A stretch of 64,000 bases of DNA, from positions 496,001 to 560,000 of the forward strand of contig JAACJM010000003.1 of assembly GCA_013368315.1 (NCBI GenBank), written 5' to 3'. This stretch comes from Tetrapyrgos nigripes. Taxonomy: Eukaryota > Basidiomycota > Agaricomycetes > Agaricales > Campanellaceae. The notes beneath the pieces were generated by a model that saw only the letters and a program-made list of their open reading frames with translations, did no database searches and was not told the DNA's origin. The position numbers and the translations under genes are program-made. Of the stretch, positions 44,778-56,846 are shown in pieces (the stretch's first letter is position 1; each line of letters opens with the position of its first letter).

Positions 44778-47278
44778 TTAGAACCCCTTCGGACTATCTC
44801 CAGTCGTAGTCTCCCACTCTGGACCATCTGGTAGACCCGAGAAATCAGTGTGACAATCATACTGCCAATCTACCTCCTGCAACAACTTCTTCTGTGCCTT
44901 GACAAAAGTCTCGACGGGACACATTCCATCCTTTTGTTCAGGACATCCTTCAATACCAGTCAAGGGAGCGACGCCGTCATTGATGATGATACGGATTTGT
45001 TGTCCTGGGGTTGATGTACATTCCAAGACTACGCAAGGGAAATAAAGAAATAAAGAGATGAGTTTATGGCACGAAGCATGTAGTAGGTAGACTTACGTTG
45101 GAATTGGATATTAGTGGCAAAAGGCGCAAGCTCAGAGACTTTGAAGGGACGCTTCTCTGGGATATGAGTGTACGGCAGTGGACCCCCGGACGCGAAATAG
45201 GTCAAGTTCAATGCTGTGATGACTAGAATGACGTTAATTTAACAACGGTGGAGGCAAAGCAAAACAGCTAGAACACTCACTATTCAACACGACCACTTCA
45301 TGCGTAGCATCGACATAAAGACTCTGGTTCAACGGGAAAGTGATCGGGTTGTCGTCTAGAGTAGCGTTGGTAGAGAACCTATGTTCGCTGACGGGGTTGT
45401 GTTCCAGCCGGGCAATGAGCTCCTGAATCCAGCCTGCACCTTGGGCATGTGCAGTGGGTGCACCGAATGCAGAACCGTACCAGAAGGAGAGGTCAAGTCT
45501 GCGACGTAAACAGAATATCAGGATGTGTATCGTACTAATGAGAAACGTGGGTTAGCTTACGCGTAATCAAATCCATCCCATTCCTCTTCAGTGAAGAGTT
45601 CACAGAATTTGGAGTACCCCAATGCGACGGTCTGCAGATGTGAAGGTCTTAGACTGGCGGTTGAGAAGGTATAAAAAAACACGTACCTCATATGCACACA
45701 TTTGCTGCATGACATATGTATCTTCAATGGTCAAGTTGTATCCAGAGAGCTGAGCTTGAAGACGTTCGTTTGCGTCTTTGAGGTAGATAGTGGCCCATCG
45801 TTCGACATACCAGTCACCACGGGCACGGATGGGCATTCTTCGAGCATTTGGACATCTATAAGAGGCAAGTTTAGCATGCTAGAGGGAGTGGACTTGGAGG
45901 GGACTTGACTTACGTGTCGTAAGGGGCGAGTGTATTATTGAACTAGATGCATGATTAGAATGATAGACAGAGGCAATGAAAGCCACGTACTCCATCAGCT
46001 TCGATTGTGATACTCTGTTGGTACTGGTCCTGGAAGGGGTAGCCAAAGAAGCCGATAGCAAAGTTCATGGCAGAATGAAGCATGCGATCCCTGGAATGGC
46101 TTTAGCAAGGCGTTGATGCGTAAAAGATTGAGTACATACTGTGACTCGGTTCGGAAAACGGGAAGAGTATTGGTCTCGGTGAAGTTGTTCAGCAAGAACC
46201 CATACTTGAGTCTCATGGAAATTCCGAGGTCATCTAAAACAGCATGAGCGAGTCAACATACAGTATGAGTATAGAAACGCACAGAGCTGTTGCCTTCCGA
46301 ACGGTGTAAGAACTGAGTAGATTTAACGTCAGCAAACGTATCAAGGTCTCCGCAATCTCAATTGCGCACCCTCTTCTCCGAGTTTGTAAGTCCTTGAAAA
46401 CAGGGACCAAGGTTATTAGTTTTCAAGAACCGAAGAACTATGGCAATTACCATTCGTTGAGGAAATCCAGCTCGCCCGACGCAGTCCAGTGTTTCGCGGC
46501 TTTGTGCAGTCGCCCAGCCAAATCAGCAGGTCCACCATAAGAAGCTGGAGATCTAAAGTTAATAAATGCTTTTCCTAATGTAGAGCCGTGACATACCCCA
46601 AGCAGTAGGATAACGAGCACCGTGTCTATGAAGGAAATGCAGCCCAGTAACCCGACACGTCTCCGGGGTCGCTGGATCCGAATCTACACCAAATGCACCT
46701 CTTCCAACACTATACCACGGCGAAAGGTTGCCCCATTTCTTGAAGATATCAAACTTGGACTTTGCCTTATCACCTAGTGACGAAGGCTTGACAAGTTGGG
46801 CTGCACCGGTATGTAGAGGATATGATGGTGCGGTAGCGATGACAGCGGGTTCGGCGCCAGTGGGAGTACCTCCCGGGTAGCCTACATCCGTTGGGAATAA
46901 GGATGGAAATACGTTTGTAGGAGAAGTTGGAGGGAATGGATGGACTTCAGTACTTCCTGCCCACGGCGGCGCGTAAGCTTCTGCGACCCGGTGTGGCCGT
47001 ATGTTTGAGCTGTCTCTCCCAAAGCAGCTGGATCCACATAAGGTGTACTGTGCGATTAGACAACCAAGTATTCCTGTAATGAATGCAGAAGACACATGAA
47101 GTACGTTGAAGCGAGGTTTGGAGCAGAAAACGTTTGAAGAGCGAGTAGGCGAAGGAGGGACGTGATTGTCGGGTTCTGCTTTGGATTGTGAAGGAAGGAG
47201 AGCTTCATGCTCCATGTTGTCTTCGTTGTCATCGTTGCGGTAGTCGTAGGCTCGCTGGCCGCGCTCAACGTCGGCCAT
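44778..47278 (-). CDS. Membrane-anchored histidine acid phosphatase (phytase-like)
   Basis: Multi-exon gene of the histidine phosphatase clan 2. Start MADVERGQRAYDYRNDDNED at 47278. A cytosolic acidic head of about 65 residues precedes one membrane helix (VLHVSSAFITGILGCLIAQY), giving a type II anchor. A Pro/Thr-rich stalk leads to GNLSPWYSVGRGAFGVDSD and the catalytic RHGARYPTAW, whose His forms the phosphohistidine. The C-terminal proton-donor region reads SLYVDATHEVVVLN, so the usual His-Asp pair is His-Glu here. The end is DCHTDFSGLPDGPEWETTTG. Family members release phosphate from phytate or other phosphomonoesters; the substrate here cannot be told. The start is 65 bases from the REV1 ATG on the opposite strand. 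Confidence 0.82.
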
Positions 47279-47343
47279 GGTGGTTAGAAGCAACTCGGTC
47301 CGGTTCCGATCGCGCTTAAATTTGAATCACTCGACTCAAAACA

Positions 47344-50300
47344 ATGACATTTTCTACTAGTACTACAATGGCAACCGATTCTGTTCCTCCTTCTGCTAGC
47401 AACTCTTCCGATTACTACTTTGAACCAGATGATCCTGCATTTCTTGAAACACTCCAGAACACAGTTCTTCCTGGAGACCTTCCGGTCGACGCAACCAAGG
47501 CGCTGCAGCAAGCTCAGCCTTTGAAACGTTCATATCGAGAATCAGAGGACGACCGCGGCGATGTCTATGGTGCCGCACACTTCGGCGATTTTGGAGAATA
47601 TATGCGCCGAAAGAGGGCAAAGCTGCAGCTTCAGAATGCAGGAATTGCAGGGGATGAAACATTAGAGCAAGCACCTCAGATATTCAAGGGAATCTCAATA
47701 TATGTGCGTAGTCTCGCTGCAGTAGTTTGCGTCATTCTCAATACCTTTGTAGATAAATGGTTACACCACTCCATCCGTTCAAGACCTCCGACAATTGATC
47801 ATCCGCCATGGCGGCGTCTTTCAGCCATATCTCGACCGGAAAGAGCTAGTGTATGTCTTTTCCTTCTAATTAGCATTCCTCGTCTCATACTATGTAGCAC
47901 TCATATCATAACATGTTCCCTCACCCCTGCCAAAGTCCAAGAATTCAAAAACATGAAAGTCGTCCGCCCTGAATGGCTCGTCGAGAGTGCAAAGCAAGGA
48001 GTTCTCCTCCCATGGAGAAATTTCATCTTCCGACACAACGAACGCTCAGAACCGAGTCAAGGTGTCAGGCCTCTACAGAAAAGCTTACTGGCAACCTTCT
48101 CCTCCTCTTCACAACAACAGCAACAGCAACAGCCGAACGCATCCTCGTCGACACAGAAAAGGAAACCACCCCGTCCCGTCATACCCATAGTCAAACCCAA
48201 GCCAGCTCCAGACCCCCTTTCCAACCCACTATACACCACAGACCCGAAATCATCCAAAGAAGCACAACATGTTCCATATTACGCTGCTCATGAGTCTAAC
48301 CCCAACGCTCAGCGAGCCATGGAAAATCCAGCCTGGCGTAGTGCGCATACATCTATCGCAGCTGACTTTATTGAAGGGTATTACAAAAACTCAAGACTGC
48401 ATCATTTATCAACGTGGAAGGCCGAGTTGAAGTCGTTACTCCAGGAGGCACAAGAACGTGCTGAGAATGGTGTAGTTGACATTCTTGATTCCGACGTAGA
48501 TGGAAATGGCGATGGTGAGGCGACTGCAGGTGTTGACAAAGTCTCTGCCGAAAGCGAAGATCTGAGTGATGCGGGAGCTAGTGGTGTTAGTATGCGTGGA
48601 GCTGAGTTTGTGTTGAGGTCGCCTACGAAAGGCAAGGATAAGGGCAAGGGTAAAGCTGGTCCGCCTGGCGAAGACCGAGTCATCATGCATTGCGATTTTG
48701 ATTGCTTCTTCGTTTCGGCTGGACTGGTGAAGAGACCGCAGTATAAAGGAAAGCCGATTGTTGTCTGTCATTCTCAAGGTGCTCAGGGAGGTACTTCGAG
48801 TACTAGTGAGGTGGCCAGTGCGAGTTATGAAGCTAGAGGGTTTGGGATAAAAAATGGTATGAGGTAGGCCGGAAGCTTCACTCTTTCTAGTCACCAAGCT
48901 CATGTTAATCATTCTAGCCTTCAGCAAGCCCGGAAACTCTGTCCGGATATCATCACGATCCCCTACGAATTCGAGCTGTGAGCCTATCTCTATCTGTGTC
49001 CGTCTCTCGGTTTCTGACCATCCTCACAGCTACAAACAGTTCTCACTCAAATTCTACACCATCCTCATGAAACATGCAGACGAGCTTCAAGCCGTTTCTG
49101 TTGACGAAGCTCTCATCGACGTGACGAGTACAGTTAAACGTCTACGGTCTAAAGCAACACCTGATACACTTGCTTCTCCCGGATTCGACCCTGCTAAGGA
49201 GCTCGCTGAAGCTATTCGAGCGCAAGTTAGGAGAGCTACTGGGTGTGAAGGTAAGTTTTGTTTTGTCATTCATCGCATCAGAACGTTGTACAAACTTTTC
49301 GTGATACAGTGAGCATCGGCGTCGCACATAACATACTCCTATCTCGTCTAGCAACTCGTCGTGCTAAACCCGCTGGATCATACCACCTCGTTCCTGATGA
49401 GGTGGACGAGTTCCTCGCACCGCTGGATATCAAAGATCTACACGGATTCGGACGATCCGCAAAGCAGAAGGCGCTCGAAAAGCTTGGCGTGACGATGTTG
49501 GGCGAGTTGAAAGAAAAGAGCAAGGGTGTGTTGTGTGATGCGTTAGGCAAAAGTATGGGTGAAACGTTGTATAACGCAGTGAGAGGTGTGGATGAGAAAA
49601 AGTTGGAGAGTGACAAGAAGAGGAAGTCTGTTTCGTGTGATATTAACGTGAGTCTGATCTGCACTTTCCCAAAGTATATTTGACCCTAATCCCTCCCGTG
49701 CAGTATGGGATTCGGTTCGAGAATAATGAACAGGTTGAGACCTTCATACATCAGATGGCGAATGAGGTGACAAGGCGGATGGAAGAGATCAAAGTGCTGG
49801 GTCGGTCTATCACTCTGAAGATTATGAAGAGGGATCCTACTGCGCCGGTTGAGCCGCCCAAGGTGTGTTACATATATCCTTTTCATTTCTCTCTGTGAGT
49901 GATGGTGGGCAGTTCCTTGGTCATGGTGCTTGCGATGTATTCAACAAGCAAATGGGTCTTTTTGGTCCCCACGGTCGCGCTACCAGCGACTCGAAAGTTA
50001 TAGGCGATCATGCGTGGCGCATGCTTAAAGCCTATAACTTTAACCCAAAGGAGCTCCGAGGGATCGGCATACAGATTCAGAAACTCGAGCCTGCTTCTGG
50101 TGCCCCCACCGAGCCTGGTCAAGGCAGACTATCATTCCAGAAAGTTGAACGCACCAAACCAAGTGAGGATGCTGTGAAAGCACGACGGGAAGCTATCTCG
50201 AAAGCTCTAGAGGAGGCAAGAGCTGCTGAAGCACAAACTCCAATTGTCAAAGAACCACTCCGGAGTCGCAGTACCAGCGTACAACCTCCGGCGTTTGGAC

Positions 50301-51253
50301 TACCTTCCTTTTCCCAAGTCGATAAATCCGTGTTTAACGCCCTTCCTGACGACATACGCTCAGAGCTGGAGATTGAATACAAACGACGTTCAGCTTCGCC
50401 TTTTCCTGTACCTGAAAGGGCTTCTACCACTCCAGCAACGGATGCTAAACCCAAACCCAAGCCTAGCCCTTTAACTCGTAACAACGCGTTATTCCCCTTT
50501 CCCAAAAAAATCTTCATCAAAGGAACCAACCGCCCCAACGTCAAACGCATTACTCAACAACTCGCCCCCCAAAGAGCACCTGCTTATTCTCCGAATAAGA
50601 AGAATCTCTTCATGAAGCGTCCCGGTCTCGCGGCTTGGAAAGTCCCAGAAACGGAGCTCCGCAAGCTGAATATCGATCCAGAGGTGTTTGCGATGCTTCC
50701 CAAAAATATTCAACGCGAGCAGATTACAGCGGCACGGCTTCTCAAGACTATGGGTACCATACCTGAAAAGTCTGAACATAGAGTGGTGCTTAAACCGCGG
50801 AAAGTGGATCACGGAGAAGTGTTTCGACAGCCTCCGCCAAAAGCGCGACATGTACTCCCTCCGTCACTTAAGCAGCAGAGCAGTGGGGGACAAAAGTTGT
50901 ATTTCACAGAGACGGATGATATTCAGAATATCATCGAGCAGTGGGTTACTCGATTCAAAAATCATCCACCGAATGGGAAAGATATCGACTTTTTTGCGAA
51001 ATGGCTGGTGAAGAGTGTGGATAGGGAAGTAGCTACAGATGAAGGGCTGGTCAGAGCAATTGCTGTGATGAAGTGGTGGTTGATGATGGTGAAGAGGTAT
51101 TTTGGACAACATGAGTATGGACGTTTACATGATGATGAGCCTTCGAGAGAGGAAAAGGTAGGAGAGGCGTGGTGGGCTGCGTTCAGAAATGTGAAAGAGC
51201 AGATGGATGCTGTGGCAAAGAAGCGGTTTGGAGGGAAACTGTCGTTAAGATGA
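47344..51253 (+). CDS. REV1: DNA repair deoxycytidyl transferase Rev1
   Basis: Multi-exon Y-family polymerase for translesion synthesis. The start is Met at 47344 (a second Met is 24 bases on). A BRCT domain follows: IFKGISIYVNGYTTPSV, LIIRHGGVFQPYLDR, VTHIITCSLTPAKVQEFKNM, VVRPEWLVESAKQGVLLPW. A polyQ tract and linker are next. The catalytic core has VIMHCDFDCFFVSAGL (first carboxylates), SASYEARGFGIKNGMR, LQAVSVDEALIDVT (second catalytic Asp-Glu, with SVDEA where many Rev1 have SCDEA), VSIGVAHNILLSRLATRRAK, and the little-finger stretch KVLGRSITLKIMKRD. Then two ubiquitin-binding motifs (LPDDIRSELEIEYKRR and MLPKNIQREQITAARLL) and the C-terminal domain ending GGKLSLR, the interface for other TLS polymerases. 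Confidence 0.93.
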
Positions 51254-51555
51254 ACTGTATCCAAGTACACCGCTGAAGTTTGTCAGATTTACTTTCTGGT
51301 GAACGCGTGGGCTTGCGCTTCATTGGCAAAAATCTCGCAGTAGGAGAGCTAGCGGGTGATGCAATAGGAGAGGAAGTGGTCGCAAAGTTGTTCAAGATGG
51401 GAAATTGGCCGTCGTTTGCAACAGCGTGTGTTGTAATATTCACGAAGCGCATGCTAAACAAGCCGTTTAATGACTATATATAGCCTTTGAGGCTGTATTT
51501 GTCTGCAAATCTCCACACTCCATTCATCGTTCGGACCAAGAGAAGCAAGTGGATT

Positions 51556-52198
51556 TCAATGAACTTTCTTGGCAGTGGGAGAACGAGCAGCAAAACCTTC
51601 TGGATCAACCTGCCACATAACGTTTTCTATGTAGTCGCTGTGGAAAATGTACAGATGCAAGTATGAATATAATGCTGACAGTGAAGACGATGGTATTGCT
51701 TCTTCTAAATTCCTCAGTACTTATACTCTCAGAATCATAGTACTTATACTCTCAGAATCATAGTACTTACCTCTGGTATCATCATGTTCACGTTGAACAA
51801 GCGCAGGCAACGCGGTCACCCAGAATTTACTGAAAGCGTACGCTGATGGTCCTATTCCAACTTCGACTTAAGCTAGTACGCTCTGGAACACGACTGTATC
51901 AATGAAGACACACCTTTTAAAGCCCCCACACCTCATATTCCTCATTGTTTCCTTGTACTATGTACAAATAGTGTTAGTATTTTGCAAGTTTAATTCTGCT
52001 ATTTACACAAGAGGACGACATCCTGGACCAACCGGTTCCGTCCCGGTCAAATTGACGGGATCAAAAGGGGGTATCCCTAACAACTTGGTATATCTGTTTT
52101 CTGCGAAGACCCGATTACGTAACTAGGCGTCGCTAAAGCTTGTGAACAGAACTCAGGGGATCGGTCCTGCATTTGACTTGCTGGCGCGACCCCGACAT
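51556..52198 (-). CDS. Small uncharacterised multi-exon gene
   Basis: At least three exons can be linked on the minus strand. One exon (ending near 52010, starting at 52100 after TTCGCAG) reads NRYTKLLGIPPFDPVNLTGT then EPVGPG. A second exon, 51771-51866, reads EVGIGPSAYAFSKFWVTALP then ALVQREHDDTR. The last exon, 51556-51626, reads ENVMWQVDPEGFAARSPTAK then KVH and a stop. The last junction is exactly in frame. The first junction needs a weak donor, and the start (MSGSRQQ at 52198?) is uncertain. The product would be about 90-100 residues. YAFSK resembles an SDR YxxxK, but the protein is too short for an SDR. I do not recognise the family. It is head to head with the phosphatase gene at 52228. 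Confidence 0.45.
51718..51763. repeat. 23-base tandem duplication in an intron
   Basis: Two perfect copies of a 23-base unit beginning TACTTATACTCTCAG lie side by side, followed by TACTTAC. On the minus strand this duplicates the splice-donor-like TAAGTACTATG, so the intron has the true donor GTAAGTACT plus two decoy ATAAGTACT copies. Confidence 0.85.
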
Positions 52199-52227
52199 GA
52201 GACACCACCAACAACTCCTTGTTCACC

Positions 52228-54057
52228 ATGAACAAGACTTTCTCGCAAGCAAGGTATTTCTCTCTATCTTTCTTCTCAATTATTCAAAATGAACCCTATT
52301 TCCCCGTTTACAGATTGCCAGCTTGGCCTCCCAACACCACACCAGCGAGTACAGCTGCATCAAATTCGGTCCCAGTGGCTGCCCAGTGCGCTATACACCC
52401 CTTTCTCTCCAAGCACCCGAGCTCTTTGCGGAACTGAGGCACCGACAGGTGTTGTGGTCGCAAACCAAAGTTTGGTGGCTCAGTGATGCACTTTCTCAGT
52501 CATCTCCAGTCGTCCTTGGGCCATCGGGGGTCTTGCTTGACGCACCTGAATCCATGACAAACGGACTCGCGCAGGAGTTGTCAGAAGCAATGGAGGAGGA
52601 ATTGCCTAACAACGGTTCTAGCATTGTTGATCCCGTTCCTGTTCAGCCTTCCCCATCAATACCCACCCCACGCAGTCACCAAATCAAAACATCTTTATCA
52701 CATCCCATAAAGTATGTCTATATACGTTTATTCCTGGTACACCTTCAAGTAAACGCGTCTTTTGTACAGCATTTCAGTGATCATCCCTCCCGAGCTCATA
52801 GCTCTAATCTCATCCCATTTATTGTTCACCTCCGTCGCCGAGTCTTCACAAAATGTACCAACTCAAGTCCCGATCACCTCATCCTCTCTTCCTACCATAT
52901 TCGAAGTCCCCGCCCCCTTCACCCTTGATCGTCTCTTAGCATTCCCACCCAAAAATAACACCGTTCGAGGTCCTTTCGACCCTTCGTTTTCGCATACTGT
53001 TGCGACCTCGACTTTGACAAGACAGCTTCGTACGCGAACGCAAGTCTCTGAAGCCCTACAAGCCGCGCTCAACTCTGGAATACCTTCACTTCCAGATACT
53101 GAAGCGTCATGCGACCCATCAGACTCTTATGTGTCTTCCGTATCTGTCTCGGTGTCAGTAGTTACACTACCTCCCCCCCTTTCACCACCTCCTTCCGAAG
53201 CGGCCGCTCCATGTAGTCCTCCCTCATCACCTTCCACCGACATCTCACCTTCCAGTCCACCCGCTTTCACATTGGGCAATCTTCTGCTATCTTCCTGCCC
53301 TGGTAAAAAAGGTGGATATTTTTGTGTCTCTGCACATTGACTATCTTGCTGATATCCACTTCAAGTCCGTCTTCAAGGACCTGTCAAAGGACGGTCAGGA
53401 GTCTGCCGTGATTTAGATGCGGATCTGCAGCGGATGAAGGAATTAGGGGTTGGCTGTATCGTCTGGTAGGTCTTTCCGCAAGGGCTAGCGGATATACTCT
53501 GATACCCACCTCTTCTCAGTTGTCTAGACGATACGGAATTGGGATTCTTGGGCGTTCCATGGGCAGAATACGAACGTGCTACTAATAGACTTGGGATAGA
53601 TGTTCTGCGGTGAGTGAGATCAATACCGCTGCGGGCCTTCATTAATCATTCATGAAACGGTCTTTTGTATTCGTACTCTAGGCTTCCTACACCCGAAGGT
53701 CTTTCACCCTCCCTCGCGCCCGCAGACCTTGATAGAGAGTTAACATCTCTAATCCAAAACTACACTCTTCGAGGGCTTCCAGTCCTCGTCCACTGCAGAG
53801 GCGGAGTTGGCCGCGCAGGCGTCATCGCTTGTTGCTGGATCATCAAGCTCGGTCTCTGCGGGTGGTTCGGTGCAGATTCCTCTGAACCCCTGCCCGAGTC
53901 ACCTACTACACCAACCACCGTACGGACAGATGCTCTACATCTGGCCGAAAAAGTCATCTCTGTCGTCAGGCGAAGACGCAGTGTCAAAGCTGTCGAGACA
54001 TATGAACAAGTCCAATTTTTGGTTGACTTCATAGAATATTTACGAGAGGGCCGGTGA
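52228..54057 (+). CDS. CDKN3-like protein-tyrosine/dual-specificity phosphatase
   Basis: Six exons, 52228-52253, 52322-52711, 52770-53302, 53366-53465, 53520-53609 and 53682-54057, give 504 residues with all junctions in frame. The N-terminal ~330 residues contain HTSEYSCIKFGPSGCPVRYT and RHRQVLWSQTKVWWLSDALS, then long Ser/Pro-rich disordered stretches. The C-terminal ~170 residues are the phosphatase: GVCRDLDADLQRMKELGVGC, CLDDTELGFLGVPW (the general-acid Asp region), LPTPEGLSPSLAPADLDREL and the P-loop VHCRGGVGRAGVIACCWIIK, with catalytic Cys and Arg. This resembles the CDKN3/KAP phosphatase-like domain. It may act on a CDK-type or other phosphoprotein; that is inference. It converges on the transcription-factor gene. 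Confidence 0.8.
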
Positions 54058-54259
54058 GGGTTGAAGGATTTTATCACAAGGTATACCTCATACCCGGTAT
54101 ATGCATATCATCCTCGTATGTATGCGATTATCGAGTATTTATTATACATTATACCGCAAGGTTTGGTGGTTTCGCTTGGATTTTAAAGCATCTTCCTACA
54201 TCATTTTTATTGTGGTGTTAATCGTAGATTGGATAGATTCGTGTTAATCGTGGATCCTA

Positions 54260-56647
54260 CTAGCTGTACATAGACCAAAATATTGGATATTTTAGCACTG
54301 ATATCTGTGGGGGACTCGATGAGCTTTCTCTGGGAGTAAAAAGGGTAAACGAAAACGCATACATGACGGAGAATTGCTTCTCAATCTCTGTCAGTACATT
54401 GAGAAACTCGACTAAGATGGGATGAGTTTAGTATAAATCCACGGTTAGGAGAAAATGGTACTCACACAGATACTGCTGAGTCTTGGTTTGATTCTCGGAT
54501 TGAGAGTCAAGTTCAGGAAGGAGCGCTGATGCCACATAACGGATTTTATGACATATTGCTGGACCGTTGGCTGCGATAGCTTGAATTGGAACCCTTGAAC
54601 GTCAGGTTAACAAAGACGCCCGACAGCAGGAATTCAAAGCGAGCGACTTACCCATGCAAAATCCGCAGGAGGTCTTCCATGACCAGTTCACGTTTCTGCT
54701 TTTGTACAACAGGGTCGAGATGGCCGTTCAGAGCCAACGTTAAACGACCATGATACTCTTCCACCACAAAACGAACACGTTGCTAGAAAAATCGTCCGTC
54801 GAAAAAAACAATGTGAAGGATTTTGACTGAACATACCTGCGTCACGAGAAGGTCGGCTTTCTTGACGTCGAAAGCATTGGAATTCATGAGGCCCGGATCT
54901 GCAAAATACTCATCTAACAGTTGATAAGCCGAGTCACCAATGTTGGCGAAGCGATTGAGTGTTGGGCTGTATCTTTCTGTCTCGTCCATTATCAGCGAGG
55001 AAAGTAAGTATGAAGTGTTTAAACACACCATCTTGCAGTCGCAAGGAATCCGGTGCCGTGTTCATGACGTTCATGATCTTCCTTTAGTCGGATATGACTC
55101 TAAGGCGTCTGCGCTTCTGAAGCTTAAGGTTGATTGCTTACTCGTGAATAGCTTCGACTTCTTCTAATCTCGCAACTGCAAATCTGTCCTTTGGTGGAGA
55201 CCTTTCGTCAATTCGTATACGAGCCAGAAGCTCTCCTTGTAGAGCAAACATTCGGGAAAGATAAATAAGTCCCGATACAATCGGTGTTTGGTGTGGAGGT
55301 TGAGTTAGGATGCCTTGCTCTGTGATACTGGAATGTCTTCAGTGACCTCGATTCGCAACCTTCATCCAGGGGGAAAACTCACTATTCATCGTCAACCGCT
55401 GCGGGAAAGTCCACTGTGCAATCTTCCAGGCGTAGATTGATTGGCCATGCATTCTCTATAGCGTTGGATTGATCGGCTGGCAGCTAAAGGTAAGAAGTTG
55501 GAAGATTTCACGCAGAAGCAGACAAACCTCCATATATGACCCAAAAGATCCTTCTCCTAATCTGCCCATCTATGACACCGAGATCCTTGCAGTACTCTTC
55601 CTTGTGGAAGCGTAGTGTATATCCTATCTGTATCGCCTCCCCGAACGCTGCATGTCGAGTAGCAGAGTCATTGCCGAGCCGGTAAACGTAAGTTGCATCG
55701 CTATGGAAAGTTTTATGAATGCTTAGTTTCGAAGCATAGTACGTATGTTTGTACTCACAAGTACCGTAAGACAATATGCATGGTGGTTGGAGGATCATAA
55801 GAAATAGACACAATGCTCCGACTGGTTTCGTAACACCGTTTTGCCAGAGATCTTAGCGCGTCTCCTTCCAGGGGTATACACGGACCAGGGGTCTGCGCCA
55901 ATGTCGTGGCGATGAGGGACATGACCTGGGCAAAAAAGACGGAATCATGTTCCTCCCGGCGTTCTTCCAGATCCTTCATAAACGAGGGTTTGTGTATGCA
56001 TGGGATGTTTGGATACACGAAATCAAAAAAGCAAGAGATAATTTGCAGTAAGAGTTCGCGAGGAGCTATTGCCTCTAATCGACATGTTGATGACGTGGAG
56101 ACGCTTGTAGGAATTGATCGGGGAGATGAAGGTGATTCTGGGTCCTCGACAGTTTGCAGTTGGGATGGCTGTCCAAGTTCCTCAAGTTTTCCTTCCCTCA
56201 TGCGAGAGACATACCTAAAATCTACGATGAATATATGTCTGGCAGCGTATGCAACACCCATAGTCCTGACTGATTGACTGGTCCTGCAAGTCAAGGTGTG
56301 AGTATGGGAACAAGTAGTTGCAACTGGTGAATCACCTCTTCGTTTTGGTTTGTATTCATAGGCGCATGGAATCTCTGCAAAATCCTTCAGGCCAGAGAAA
56401 AAGGTCCGTAGACAGAACGTGTTTACCCAGTTCGCGACAATGTTTGCATGGTATTGATCTATCCATCGGATTTTCTCGTACACAGCGCACTTTGCGTTTT
56501 CGGCAAGCATCGCAGCCTGCGAAGGCAAGAAGAGCTTAGATAGCGACCGCATGGACACAGAATGATACTCACTTTGATATCTACCGCATTAACTGTCAGT
56601 TACTGAGCTTCGCAGAAGAACAGACATTAGACGGACACTGACGACAT
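54260..56647 (-). CDS. Zn2Cys6 fungal transcription factor
   Basis: Many-exon gene. The DNA-binding cluster is split across exons and, once spliced, reads CDACRKRKVRCVRENPMDRS then IPCKHCRELEIPCAYEYKPK. This gives CX2CX6CX11CX2CX6C, all six cysteines present, followed by RRGPVNQYVSRMREG, a linker and coiled coil common to the family. The fungal-specific TF domain (Fungal_trans) follows: ELLLQIISCFFDFVYPNIPC, IHKPSFMKDLEERREEHDS, AFGEAIQIGYTLRFHKEEYC, IDGQIRRRIFWVIYGGLSAS. The C-terminus is IFWSMYS at 54260. The start at 56647 (MSSVYQ, then a tiny exon) is uncertain, because exon 2 is only about 8 bases in my model. It is divergent from the methyltransferase gene, with 199 bases between starts, so the two may be linked in function. 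Confidence 0.8.
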
Positions 56648-56846
56648 CTTGATGGACTCAGGATTCTTGTCCACAAAAGTCACTTGAAGAAATGACAGAT
56701 AAAGAGTATATTATCCTGAGGAAGGTAGGCTTCTTGCTAGGAATTCGACGTAGAGTTGCAGCTTTCCATAGAGGGTTAAAGATTAACTGGATTTGTCATC
56801 TAATTATTCCAATACCATAAAGCTTGACTTGGAAGAATCTTTCTCA

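Noticed and set aside
51771..51866. Short-chain dehydrogenase assignment from the YAFSK motif
   Set aside because: The whole product is only about 90-100 residues and has no Rossmann glycine loop, so YxxxK is likely coincidental.
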